From positions 39,212-75,631 of the forward strand of contig JAIMKJ010000017.1 of the NCBI GenBank assembly GCA_020692565.1: a DNA stretch of 36,420 nucleotides. The letters are read 5' to 3'. Shown here piece after piece: positions 1-6,657 of this stretch (positions within the stretch are counted from its first letter, which is position 1; each line of letters starts with the position of its first letter). A program made the translations under genes and the position numbers. The notes beneath the pieces are model-generated. The model made no database searches. It saw nothing but the letters and a program-made list of their open reading frames with translations, and had not been told where the DNA came from. Source of the stretch: Thermomonas sp. Its GTDB lineage: Bacteria > Pseudomonadota > Gammaproteobacteria > Xanthomonadales > Xanthomonadaceae.

Positions 1-2
1 TC

Positions 3-293
3 GCGATCGTCCTCTTGATATCGGCAACGCCGTTTCCACGCCACCGCGGCATCCGCGCGATGGTTGCGGTGGTGATTGCATGGATCGCCTCCGTCAGCTA
101 CACCGGGGCCATCTACAATCCGGCGGGCATCGCGGCCGGGCATGCGTTGGGCTGGCACTTCCCGGAAAACCGCTACGACAACAACACCATCGCATCGACG
201 ATCCTCGGCGGCTGGATTGAGCCGACGCTCTGCGTCATTCTTCTGGCGGTTAGTCGGCGTATCTACACCCGAATCCAGAAGCATCGCGACTGA
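3..293 (+). CDS. C-terminal part of an unidentified membrane protein (cut by the window edge)
   Basis: The reading frame is open from the first bases to a TGA at 291-293, so the gene starts outside the window and about 96 codons are visible. The visible part has two hydrophobic stretches, one beginning near AMVAVVIAWIASVSY and one near STILGGWIEPTLCVILLAV. These are separated by a polar segment containing HFPENRYDNNT, and the tail RRIYTRIQKHRD is basic, as expected for a cytoplasmic C-terminus of an inner-membrane protein. I do not recognise a family. The last codons and the stop lie inside a REP hairpin at 284-305, so the present C-terminus was probably shaped by that insertion. The stop falls in the hairpin loop. 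Confidence 0.5.
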   Translation, partial: AIVLLISATPFPRHRGIRAMVAVVIAWIASVSYTGAIYNPAGIAAGHALGWHFPENRYDNNTIASTILGGWIEPTLCVILLAVSRRIYTRIQKHRD

Positions 294-305
294 AGTCGCT
301 CCTAC
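284..305 (-). repeat. GTAG-headed REP hairpin, GCGAC/GTCGC stem variant
   Basis: On the minus strand this reads GTAGGA, then a stem GCGAC, loop TTCA and GTCGC, then GA. It is the same scaffold as the GGGCC/GGCCC repeats elsewhere in the window, with a different but still paired stem. It lies between two convergent genes and contains the stop codon of the upstream one. Confidence 0.8.
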
Positions 306-313
306 AACAGCGG

Positions 314-1111
314 CTATGAAAGCGTGAACGCATCGCCATCCAGCATCGCCGGGAAACGTTCGCGATGCGCTGCGAGTGCTTTCGCCTGCAGGGTGACGGT
401 GACGACGACATCCTCGTCGCCGCATTCGCTGACCGGATGGCCGAGGAAATCGATCACTGCGCTGTCACCGGCATAGTGGAGGCTGTTGCCGTCGGTGCCG
501 ACGCGGTTGAGGCCGGCGACGTAACACAGGTTCTCGATGGCGCGCGCACGCAGCAGGGTCTTCCAGGGATAGGCGCGCGCCGACGGCCAGTTGGCGACGT
601 ACAGCAGCAGGTCGTAATCGAGCTGACCCGGGCGCTCCACGTCGTAGCGGTTGCGTGAAAACACCGGGAAGCGCAGGTCGTAGCAGACCAGCGGGCAGAT
701 CCGCCAATCGCGCCATTCGACGACCAGACGGTCGCGGCCCGCGGCATAGCGTTCGTGCTCGCGACCGAAGCGGAACAGGTGGCGCTTGTCGTAGCTGCGC
801 AGCTCGCCGTCGGGCGTGGCGAACAGCAGTCGATTGAAAACGTCGTTGCCGACCCGCAGTTGCACGCTGCCGCACACCGCGGCATCCAGCGCGCGCGCCT
901 GTTCGCGCAGCCACGCGACCGTCGGACCGTCCATGGTTTCGGCCTGGGCGATGGCGTCGTTGGAGAAACCGCTGGTGAAGGTTTCCGGCAGCAGCACCAG
1001 ATCGGTCTTGCCGCGCAGGCCGCCGATCAGGTCACCGTAGTACTTGCGGTTGCCGGCGGGGTCGTGCCAGCGGGTGCTGCCTTGGGCCAGGGTGATGCGC
1101 AGATCGTTCAT
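314..1111 (-). CDS. Omega-amidase type carbon-nitrogen hydrolase (nitrilase superfamily, YafV/Nit2-like)
   Basis: This 265-aa cytosolic hydrolase carries the nitrilase triad: Glu43 in LPETFTSGF, Lys109 in SYDKRHLFRF and Cys143 in LVCYDLRFPVF. The ETMDGPT segment after the Glu is typical of the YafV/omega-amidase branch. Members hydrolyse 2-oxoglutaramate or 2-oxosuccinamate to the 2-oxo acid and ammonia, which pulls glutamine-dependent transamination forward. The gene lies just downstream of, and on the same strand as, a YbdL-type aminotransferase, which fits that pathway. The frame is open for another 27 codons upstream, but those codons are made of repeat sequence. The ATG at 1109-1111, giving MNDLRITLAQG, matches the usual N-terminus, so I start there. 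The family assignment is firm; the exact substrate is inferred. Confidence 0.9.
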   Translation of the reverse strand: MNDLRITLAQGSTRWHDPAGNRKYYGDLIGGLRGKTDLVLLPETFTSGFSNDAIAQAETMDGPTVAWLREQARALDAAVCGSVQLRVGNDVFNRLLFATPDGELRSYDKRHLFRFGREHERYAAGRDRLVVEWRDWRICPLVCYDLRFPVFSRNRYDVERPGQLDYDLLLYVANWPSARAYPWKTLLRARAIENLCYVAGLNRVGTDGNSLHYAGDSAVIDFLGHPVSECGDEDVVVTVTLQAKALAAHRERFPAMLDGDAFTLS

Positions 1112-1122
1112 GCAAGAAGCCA

Positions 1123-1195
1123 CCTGTGGGAGCGACGGAAGTCGCGACTTGGATTTCGACGTGCCCGCAGTCGCGACTTCCGTCGCTCCCACAGG
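1123..1195. repeat. Inverted pair of REP hairpins (BIME-like)
   Basis: Two 27-bp arms at 1123-1149 and 1169-1195 are exact reverse complements separated by 19 bp. Each arm is itself a small hairpin with stem GCGAC/GTCGC and a GGAA tetraloop. The pair fills most of the 92-bp gap between the aminotransferase and amidase genes. Read on the minus strand it also gives false coding potential upstream of the amidase start. There is no T-run, so it is not a classic intrinsic terminator, although it could stabilise mRNA ends. Confidence 0.85.
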
Positions 1196-1203
1196 AACCG
1201 CGC

Positions 1204-2349
1204 TCAGAGTTTCTGCAACCGCTCGATCGCGGCATCAAGGGTGGTTTCGTTCTTGGCGAAGCACAGCCGCGCCAGACGCTGGCCGGCTGGCGGCGCCTCG
1301 TAGAACGGCGACAGCGGAATCGCGGTGACGCCCTTCTCGATGGTGAGCCAGCGGCAGAATTCCAGATCGTCGAGGCCGCTCACCGCGGAATAATCCACCA
1401 GTTGGAAATAGCCGCCCGGCACCGGCAGCGGCACCAGCCTGGTGGTCAGCAACTGTTCGCGGAAGCGGTCGCGCTTGGCCTGGTAGAACGCGCCGAGCTG
1501 CTCGTAGTGCTCGGGCTCGGCTTCGATCATCGCCGCGAATGCGTGCTGCGCCGGGTGGAAAGTGCAGAACACGTTGTACTGATGCACCTTGCGGAATTCG
1601 GCGCTCAATGCCGGCGGCGCGATGCAGTAGCCGACTTTCCAGCCGGTGCAGTGATAGGTCTTGCCGAAACTGGAGATCACGAACGCGCGTTCGCGCAGTT
1701 CCGGGTACTGCAGCGCGGACTCGTGACGCGCGCCGTCGAAGACGATGTGTTCGTAGACCTCGTCCGACAGCAGCCAGATGCCGGTGTCGCGCAGGATGTC
1801 GGCGACGATGGCCATGTCGTCCGCGCCCAGCATCGCGCCGGACGGATTGTGCGGACTGTTGATCATCAGCATCCGCGTCTTCGGGCCGATGGCGTCGCGC
1901 ACGCGCTGCCAGTCGGGCGCGAAGGTCCGCGGATCGAGCGGGATATGCACGGCGCGCGCACCGGCCAGATCGATCGCCGGTTCGTAGCAGTCGTAGCAGG
2001 GATCGAGGACGATCACTTCCTCGCCCGCACGCACCACTGCGTGGATGGCGTTGAAGATCGCCTCGGTGGCGCCGCTGGTGACGGTGATCTCGCTGTCGGC
2101 ATCGGGCTGCACGCCGTAGACGCGCGCGGTCTTGTCGGCGATGGCGCGGCGCAGCGCCGGGATGCCGGTCATCATCGAATACTGGTTGTGGCCGGCGCGC
2201 ATGGCCTTGTCGAGTTCGTCGACCAGCCGCGCCGGCACCGGAAAATCGGGAAAACCCTGTCCGAGATTGATCGCGCCGTGCTCGGCGGCGAGCTGCGACA
2301 TCACGGTGAAGATGGTGGTGCCCACCCTGGGCAGCTTGGTCTGCGGCAT
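1204..2349 (-). CDS. PLP-dependent aminotransferase, methionine/glutamine type (YbdL-like)
   Basis: This 381-aa fold-type I aminotransferase has INLGQGFPDFP near residue 30, TSGATEAIF at about 91-99, NSPHNPSG at 164-171, SDEVYEH at 195-201 and the PLP lysine Lys230 in SSFGKTYHCTGWK. This combination fits the YbdL/kynurenine-glutamine transaminase group. These cytosolic enzymes transaminate methionine, glutamine and some aromatic amino acids with broad 2-oxo acid acceptors. With the omega-amidase gene 92 bp downstream it forms a transaminase plus amidase salvage pair: glutamine donates nitrogen to 2-oxo-4-methylthiobutanoate and the amidase removes the by-product. The start ATG at 2347-2349 gives MPQTKLPRVGTTIF, the usual start for the family. 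The gene is divergent from the DUF3293 gene, with a 168-bp gap that must hold both promoters. Confidence 0.9.
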   Translation of the reverse strand: MPQTKLPRVGTTIFTVMSQLAAEHGAINLGQGFPDFPVPARLVDELDKAMRAGHNQYSMMTGIPALRRAIADKTARVYGVQPDADSEITVTSGATEAIFNAIHAVVRAGEEVIVLDPCYDCYEPAIDLAGARAVHIPLDPRTFAPDWQRVRDAIGPKTRMLMINSPHNPSGAMLGADDMAIVADILRDTGIWLLSDEVYEHIVFDGARHESALQYPELRERAFVISSFGKTYHCTGWKVGYCIAPPALSAEFRKVHQYNVFCTFHPAQHAFAAMIEAEPEHYEQLGAFYQAKRDRFREQLLTTRLVPLPVPGGYFQLVDYSAVSGLDDLEFCRWLTIEKGVTAIPLSPFYEAPPAGQRLARLCFAKNETTLDAAIERLQKL

Positions 2350-2503
2350 GTCGAGTCCGTTGATAGGGTTTGAGGCGGAAAATGTCGAGGAGGAAACTCG
2401 AAACGGAACGCGAGTCGGAATTCCTGGCAGGAGTACCCAGCGACGCGGTCGCTAGCACATCCGCATCGACAGGCGCCAGAGTTTACGGGGCGGCGCGTCT
2501 GGG

Positions 2504-2509
2504 TTAAAC
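2504..2509 (+). promoter_or_regulatory. Possible -10 element for a leaderless transcript
   Basis: TTAAAC lies 8 nt from the DUF3293 ATG at 2518. No Shine-Dalgarno sequence precedes that ATG. A start site 6-8 nt downstream of this -10 would fall on or next to the ATG. I see no good -35, so confidence is low. Confidence 0.3.
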
Positions 2510-2517
2510 CTTGTCGG

Positions 2518-3006
2518 ATGCAATCGTCTCTTCTATGCGCCGGCGAGGCCCGGATCGCCGAACTGGTTCGCGCCTATCTGGCTGCGGAATATCGCTGGGA
2601 GCAGGACGGCGAGTGGCTGAACCTGCGCATCGGCGACGCTGCCCCCGAACTGCGGCAGCGTTATCCGGACGCCCGGCACTTCGGATTGCTGTCGGCGTGG
2701 GATCCGTATTCCATTCCTCGCCCCGAACCGGTCAACCGCAGTGCGGACGATGCGCTGCATGCGGCCCTGCAGGCCAGCGGCCGTAACTTCAGGCCGGCGT
2801 TTTCCTCGGCTGCGAACCGTTCCTGGCGCGAACCCAGCTGGCTGGTGGTAGACATGCCGGTGACCGAGTTCGATGCGCTTTCGCGTGGTCATGGACAGCT
2901 GGCTACGCTTTACTGGCCGGCGCGCAGCCCCGTGCGTATGCGCGTGGACGCCGCGCGGCCCCGCGCGTACGAGGGACATCATGCGTTGGACTGGCTGCAA
3001 GACTGA
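2518..3006 (+). CDS. DUF3293 domain protein, copy 1
   Basis: This 162-aa protein of unknown function resembles DUF3293: RWEQDGEWLNLRIG, then PELRQRYPDARHFGLLSAWDP, a VNRSADDALHAAL segment, and late VTEFDALSRGHGQLATLYW. There is no signal peptide or membrane segment, so it is probably cytosolic. The next gene encodes a paralogue with the same order of motifs, so the two arose by tandem duplication. In this copy the conserved Asn-Arg is NRSADD; in the other it is NRSSDL. No Shine-Dalgarno sequence is seen and a possible -10 lies 8 nt upstream of the ATG. The function is not known, and proximity to the ccm operon does not by itself imply a role there. Confidence 0.8.
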   Translation: MQSSLLCAGEARIAELVRAYLAAEYRWEQDGEWLNLRIGDAAPELRQRYPDARHFGLLSAWDPYSIPRPEPVNRSADDALHAALQASGRNFRPAFSSAANRSWREPSWLVVDMPVTEFDALSRGHGQLATLYWPARSPVRMRVDAARPRAYEGHHALDWLQD

Positions 3007-3087
3007 ACGGTCACCCGACGCCGGACCGGAATCCGAGCCGAAGCTCGGAACCCGGCCCCTTACCATCACCGCCCATCCACAGCCCCG

Positions 3088-3633
3088 GTGAGCGCTTTGG
3101 CGAACGATTCGGCCATCCCTGACGCGAGCGAGGACCTTCCCGAGTCCCATATCGCCGCCTTGCCCGCGGTGTTCATGGCTGCGGACTACAAATGGGAGCT
3201 GGACGGACGGTGGTCGTCGATCCGCATCGGCGAATCCGCCCCGGAGCTGGATGCCGCCTTCCCCGACGCCCGGCGCTTCGGCATGACGGCAGCCGCCAAC
3301 CCCGGGCAGATCATCCGCGGGGATGCCGACAACCGCAGCAGCGACCTGGCGCTCCAGCAAACGCTGACCCGTCTGGGCCTGCGCCATCGGCCGGCCTTCG
3401 TGGCCGCGCACAGCCGGATCTGGAAAGCCTACAACTGGCTGGTGATCGACCCCGACGAGACGACCTTCGATGCGCTGACCCGCGATTTCGGCCAGATCGG
3501 CAGTCTGCTGTGGCTGCGCGGCCAGCCCGTGAGGCTGCGGATGCGGGCGCAGCGGCCCGAATCGATGGCCGAACACGCTCACATCGACTGGGTGGGCGAC
3601 ACCGGACAGGCAAAGCCGCCGGCCAGCCCGTAA
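3088..3633 (+). CDS. DUF3293 domain protein, copy 2
   Basis: This 181-aa paralogue of the preceding gene has YKWELDGRWSSIRIG, PELDAAFPDARRFGM, DNRSSDLALQQTL, RPAFVAAHSRIWKAYNWLVID and FDALTRDFGQIGSLLWLRG. It differs by an N-terminal acidic extension of about 18 residues and a C-terminal tail ending AKPPASP. The start is a GTG at 3088. An ATG (Met30, in VFMAADYKW) exists downstream but would remove the first part of the conserved domain. The stop TAA overlaps the AT-rich hexamer TAAAAT at 3631-3636, which might serve as a -10 for the ccm operon 52 bp downstream. The function is unknown. Confidence 0.8.
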   Translation: MSALANDSAIPDASEDLPESHIAALPAVFMAADYKWELDGRWSSIRIGESAPELDAAFPDARRFGMTAAANPGQIIRGDADNRSSDLALQQTLTRLGLRHRPAFVAAHSRIWKAYNWLVIDPDETTFDALTRDFGQIGSLLWLRGQPVRLRMRAQRPESMAEHAHIDWVGDTGQAKPPASP

Positions 3634-3687
3634 AATCACCGCTTCCGGCTGGAACGCAGCCCCGATCCGGCCCCCGACCCGTCTGCG

Positions 3688-4332
3688 ATGACCGATCCAT
3701 ACGCTTCTGCGCCGCCGCTGCTGGCAGCCCGCGGCCTCCGCTTCGCGCGCAACGACGAGCCGGTCTTCGGCCCGCTCGATTTCGCGGTCGATGCCGGCGA
3801 AGCCCTGCTGATCCGCGGCGACAACGGCGCCGGCAAGACCACCCTGCTGCGGGTGCTGGCCGGGCTGCTGCAGGCCGAAGCCGGGCGGATCGAGATCGAC
3901 GGCCACGGGACCGACGTCCCAGCGCGGACGCGGGCCCTCGCCTATCTGGGTCATCTGCCGGCGCTGAAGGCCGATCTGGGCGCGCTGGAGAACCTCGAAT
4001 TCCTCTGCGGCCTGCAGGGCCGCCGCCGCGGCCAGTCGTCCGATGCGGCGATGCGGATCGTCGGTCTGGACGGTTATCAGGACGCGCTGGCCCGCCAGCT
4101 CTCGGCCGGACAGAAGAAACGCCTGTCGCTGGCGCGGATCTGGCTTTCGCCCGCGCCGGTCTGGCTGCTGGACGAGCCCTACGCCAACCTCGACCTGGAC
4201 GGCATCGAACTGGTGAATCGCATGGTCCAGGCGCATCTGCGCGAGGGCGGTGCCGCGCTGGTCACCACCCACGGCGCCTACGCCGCGCCGCCGGTCCGCA
4301 CCCGCGAACTCATCCTGGAGCGGCCCGCATGA
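3688..4332 (+). CDS. ccmA: Heme exporter ATP-binding protein CcmA
   Basis: This 214-aa ABC ATPase is the energising subunit of the CcmABCD complex that releases holo-CcmE after heme loading. Walker A is GDNGAGKTT (Lys50), the ABC signature is [14 protein letters not shown] and Walker B is [12 protein letters not shown]. The SAGQKKR signature is characteristic of CcmA. The protein is a cytoplasmic peripheral subunit that pairs with CcmB. The length matches the family. The stop overlaps the ccmB start in an ATGA at 4329-4332, so the two are translationally coupled. This is the first gene of a complete System I cytochrome c maturation operon. Confidence 0.96.
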   Translation: MTDPYASAPPLLAARGLRFARNDEPVFGPLDFAVDAGEALLIRGDNGAGKTTLLRVLAGLLQAEAGRIEIDGHGTDVPARTRALAYLGHLPALKADLGALENLEFLCGLQGRRRGQSSDAAMRIVGLDGYQDALARQLSAGQKKRLSLARIWLSPAPVWLLDEPYANLDLDGIELVNRMVQAHLREGGAALVTTHGAYAAPPVRTRELILERPA

Positions 4333-5057
4333 CCGCGCCGTTGCCGCAACATTCGCCACGCATGACCGTCGCCGGCAACGCCCCTTCGCTGTGGCAGGCC
4401 GCCCGCGCCCTGCTCGCCCGCGACCTGCGCCTGCTCTGGCGCCGCCGCGGCGACGCCCTCCAGCCGGCCTTGTTCGCGCTCATCGTAGTGGGGCTGTGCG
4501 CACTGGCGCTGGGCAACGACCCCGCGCTGCAGGCGCGGGTCGCCGCCGGTGTGCTCTGGGTGGCGGCGCTGCTGGCCGGGCTGCTGGCGCTGGACACGCT
4601 GTTCCGCGGCGACGCCGAAGATGGTTCGCTGGAACAGTGGATGCTGGCGCCGGTACCGCTGGCCTGGCTGGTCGCGGTGCGCACCTTCATGCATTGGGCG
4701 ACCACCGCATGGCCGCTGCTGCTGGCGACGCCCTTTCTGGCCGAATTGATGCATCTGCCGCGCGCGCAGTTGCCGGTGCTGATGACCGGGCTGGCGCTGG
4801 GCACGCCGCTGCTGAGCCTGATCGGCGCGGTGGTGGCGGCGCTGACCGTGGGCATGCGCCGCTCCGGTATCCTTGTCGGACTGCTCGCGCTGCCGCTGTA
4901 CGTCCCGGTGCTGGTGTTCGGCGCCGGCAGCGTCGCCGCCAGCGCGCAGGGCCTGGATCCGGTCGGCGCGCTGCTGCTGTTGGCCGCCGGCCTGATCGTG
5001 GCGATGGTGCTGGCGCCGTTGACCGCGGCGGCGGCGATCCGCATCGCGGTCAATTGA
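4329..5057 (+). CDS. ccmB: Heme exporter membrane protein CcmB
   Basis: This 242-aa integral membrane subunit of CcmABCD has about six hydrophobic segments and the N-terminal signature [19 protein letters not shown] followed by [15 protein letters not shown]. The cytoplasmic loop [19 protein letters not shown] is typical of CcmB. The start at 4329 overlaps the ccmA stop (ATGA). A second in-frame ATG at 4362 would shorten the protein by 11 residues, and the present annotation is slightly longer than the usual 220-230 aa, so either start is possible. The 3' end runs into a degenerate tandem repeat that includes the TGA stop. Confidence 0.95.
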   Translation: MTAPLPQHSPRMTVAGNAPSLWQAARALLARDLRLLWRRRGDALQPALFALIVVGLCALALGNDPALQARVAAGVLWVAALLAGLLALDTLFRGDAEDGSLEQWMLAPVPLAWLVAVRTFMHWATTAWPLLLATPFLAELMHLPRAQLPVLMTGLALGTPLLSLIGAVVAALTVGMRRSGILVGLLALPLYVPVLVFGAGSVAASAQGLDPVGALLLLAAGLIVAMVLAPLTAAAAIRIAVN

Positions 5058-5128
5058 TATGCAGCGGTCAATCGATGATGCAACCGTCGATTGATGCATG
5101 CCGTCAATTGATACATATCAATGATGCC
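5047..5128 (+). repeat. Degenerate tandem repeat, four units of 17-19 bp plus tail
   Basis: Units begin at 5047, 5065, 5084 and 5101 and share the pattern CSGTCRATYGATRNATGCA, with small length differences. The array starts in the last codons of ccmB, contains its stop, and fills the first half of the 148-bp gap before ccmC. It is much more AT-rich than its surroundings. I see no T-run terminator and no regulator-specific motif. Confidence 0.7.
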
Positions 5129-5205
5129 CCTTTGAAATCACGGACGATTGCCACGCCCCGCCTCCAGACCTTCCGCCAACGCCTCACCGAGCCCCGCTTC
5201 CACCC

Positions 5206-5973
5206 ATGAATCCCGTCATCCGCTGGTTCCATCAACTCGGTTCGCCACCGTCTTTCGACCGCTTCGCCGCGCGTTGGGCGCCGTGGAGCTTCGGCCTGGG
5301 CCTGCTGGTGATGCTGTGGGCCGGGTGGCAGGGCCTGTTCGTGGTGCCGGCCGACTACCAGCAGGGCGACAGCTTCCGGATCCTCTACATCCACGTGCCC
5401 TCGGCCTGGATGAGCATGTTCGTGTTCGGGCTGATGGCGTTCTACGCGGCGATCGCGCTGATCTGGCGGATCAAGCTCTGCGAGATCCTGGCGATGGCCT
5501 GCGCGCCCATCGGCGCCGCGTTCACGGTCATCACCCTCGCCACCGGTTCGATCTGGGGCAAGCCGATGTGGGGCACCTGGTGGGAATGGGATCCGCGGCT
5601 GACCAGCGAACTGCTGCTGCTGTTCCTGTATCTGGGCGTGATCGGCCTCTATCAGGCCATCGACGACCGCCGCAACGCCGCGCGCGCCGCCGGGCTGCTG
5701 GCCATCGTCGGCGTCGCCCTGCTGCCGGTGATCCGCTATTCGGTGGAATGGTGGAATTCGCTGCACCAGGGCCAGACCATCCGCGTGTTCGGCGAATCGA
5801 GCATGGACCCGAGCATGCTGCCGCCGCTGATCGGCATGGTGATCGGCACCAAACTGTGGTTCATCGGTTCGCTGCTGCTGCGCGCCCGTGCCGACAATCT
5901 GGAGCGCGAAGCCGGCAAGGACTGGGTGCGACAGCGCGCCGGCGTCGACGCCGTAACGGAGCGCACACCATGA
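5206..5973 (+). CDS. ccmC: Heme exporter/handling protein CcmC
   Basis: This 255-aa polytopic inner-membrane protein of the heme-handling protein family passes heme to the periplasmic chaperone CcmE. The tryptophan-rich motif is GTWWEWDPRLTSELLLLF (W125-P130). The flanking heme-ligand histidines are His63 in LYIHVPSAW and His187 in NSLHQGQTI. About six membrane helices are visible. The length is normal. The stop TGA (5971-5973) overlaps the ATG of a five-codon mini-ORF whose own stop overlaps the ccmD start, a relay described separately. Confidence 0.96.
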   Translation: MNPVIRWFHQLGSPPSFDRFAARWAPWSFGLGLLVMLWAGWQGLFVVPADYQQGDSFRILYIHVPSAWMSMFVFGLMAFYAAIALIWRIKLCEILAMACAPIGAAFTVITLATGSIWGKPMWGTWWEWDPRLTSELLLLFLYLGVIGLYQAIDDRRNAARAAGLLAIVGVALLPVIRYSVEWWNSLHQGQTIRVFGESSMDPSMLPPLIGMVIGTKLWFIGSLLLRARADNLEREAGKDWVRQRAGVDAVTERTP

Positions 5974-5987
5974 GCGACCTGACATGA
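5970..5987 (+). other. Five-codon mini-ORF bridging ccmC and ccmD
   Basis: ATG AGC GAC CTG ACA TGA. Its ATG overlaps the ccmC stop (ATGA at 5970-5973) and its stop overlaps the ccmD start (ATGA at 5984-5987). It would hand terminating ribosomes from ccmC to ccmD. Translation is inferred only from the geometry. A similar unit lies between ccmH and ccmI. Confidence 0.45.
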
Positions 5988-6169
5988 CCGACACTTCGAT
6001 GACCTATGCCGGCTACGTCGCCGCCGCCTACGCGGTGTTCGTCGTCGTGCTGCTGTGGGACGCGATCGCGCCGCTGCTGCGCATCCGTCGTACCCTACGC
6101 ACTGTGTCCTTGCGCGCGAAACGCATCGCCGCCAGGGAAGCGCCCACCTCCACGGAACTGCAACGATGA
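5984..6169 (+). CDS. ccmD: Heme exporter small subunit CcmD
   Basis: This 61-aa single-helix protein starts [17 protein letters not shown]. The helix [21 protein letters not shown] is followed by basic [22 protein letters not shown]. That is the standard layout of CcmD, which stabilises the CcmC-CcmE and CcmAB interactions. An alternative start is the ATG at 5999 (MTYAGYV), closer to the family core. The stop TGA at 6167-6169 overlaps the ccmE ATG at 6166-6168, so the genes are coupled. Confidence 0.9.
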   Translation: MTDTSMTYAGYVAAAYAVFVVVLLWDAIAPLLRIRRTLRTVSLRAKRIAAREAPTSTELQR

Positions 6170-6651
6170 ATCCCACCCGCAAACGCCGCCTGTGGCTGGT
6201 GCTGGGGCTGCTGATCGCAGCGACGGCCGTCACCGCTCTGGTCGCGCTGGCGCTGCAGCGCAACGTCGCCTATCTCTACACGCCCAGCGAAATCCTCGCC
6301 GGCGACGCCGGCGCCAAGGTCGCGGCCGGCGACGCGGTGTTCCGCCTCGGCGGCATGGTCTCGGCGAATTCGTTCCAGCGCGACGAAGGATCGATGGAAG
6401 CGCGCTTCAAGGTGACCGACGGCGACGCCGAAATGGCGGTCCGCTACACCGGCATCCTCCCCGACCTGTTCCGCGAGAAGCAGGCGGTGGTGGCGACCGG
6501 TCGCATGGACGGCCGCGTGTTCGTCGCCGAGCAGGTGCTCGCCAAGCACGACGAAACCTATGTCCCGAAGGAAGTGGCCGACAAGATGGGACTCGCGCAC
6601 AAGAAGCACAACGTGGTCGACCCCGCCACCGCTTTGCCGCCGGAACGCTGA
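6166..6651 (+). CDS. ccmE: Heme chaperone CcmE
   Basis: This 161-aa protein is membrane-anchored and faces the periplasm. The N-terminal anchor is [21 protein letters not shown], followed by the OB-fold domain. The covalent heme-binding motif HxxxY is present as His128 to Tyr132 in [13 protein letters not shown]. It carries heme from CcmC to the CcmF/H ligase. The start ATG at 6166 is chosen by the ATGA overlap with ccmD and by the [10 protein letters not shown] start typical of the family. Upstream in-frame codons belong to the ccmD region. Confidence 0.96.
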   Translation: MNPTRKRRLWLVLGLLIAATAVTALVALALQRNVAYLYTPSEILAGDAGAKVAAGDAVFRLGGMVSANSFQRDEGSMEARFKVTDGDAEMAVRYTGILPDLFREKQAVVATGRMDGRVFVAEQVLAKHDETYVPKEVADKMGLAHKKHNVVDPATALPPER

Positions 6652-6657
6652 CCGCGC

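Noticed and set aside
1123..1195. Hairpin taken as an intrinsic terminator
   Set aside because: There is no T-run on either side, and each arm is a REP of its own, so it is classed as a repeat.
2533..4359. A 608-codon minus-strand frame over DUF3293 and ccmA
   Set aside because: It is an antisense shadow of three plus-strand genes with clear motifs.
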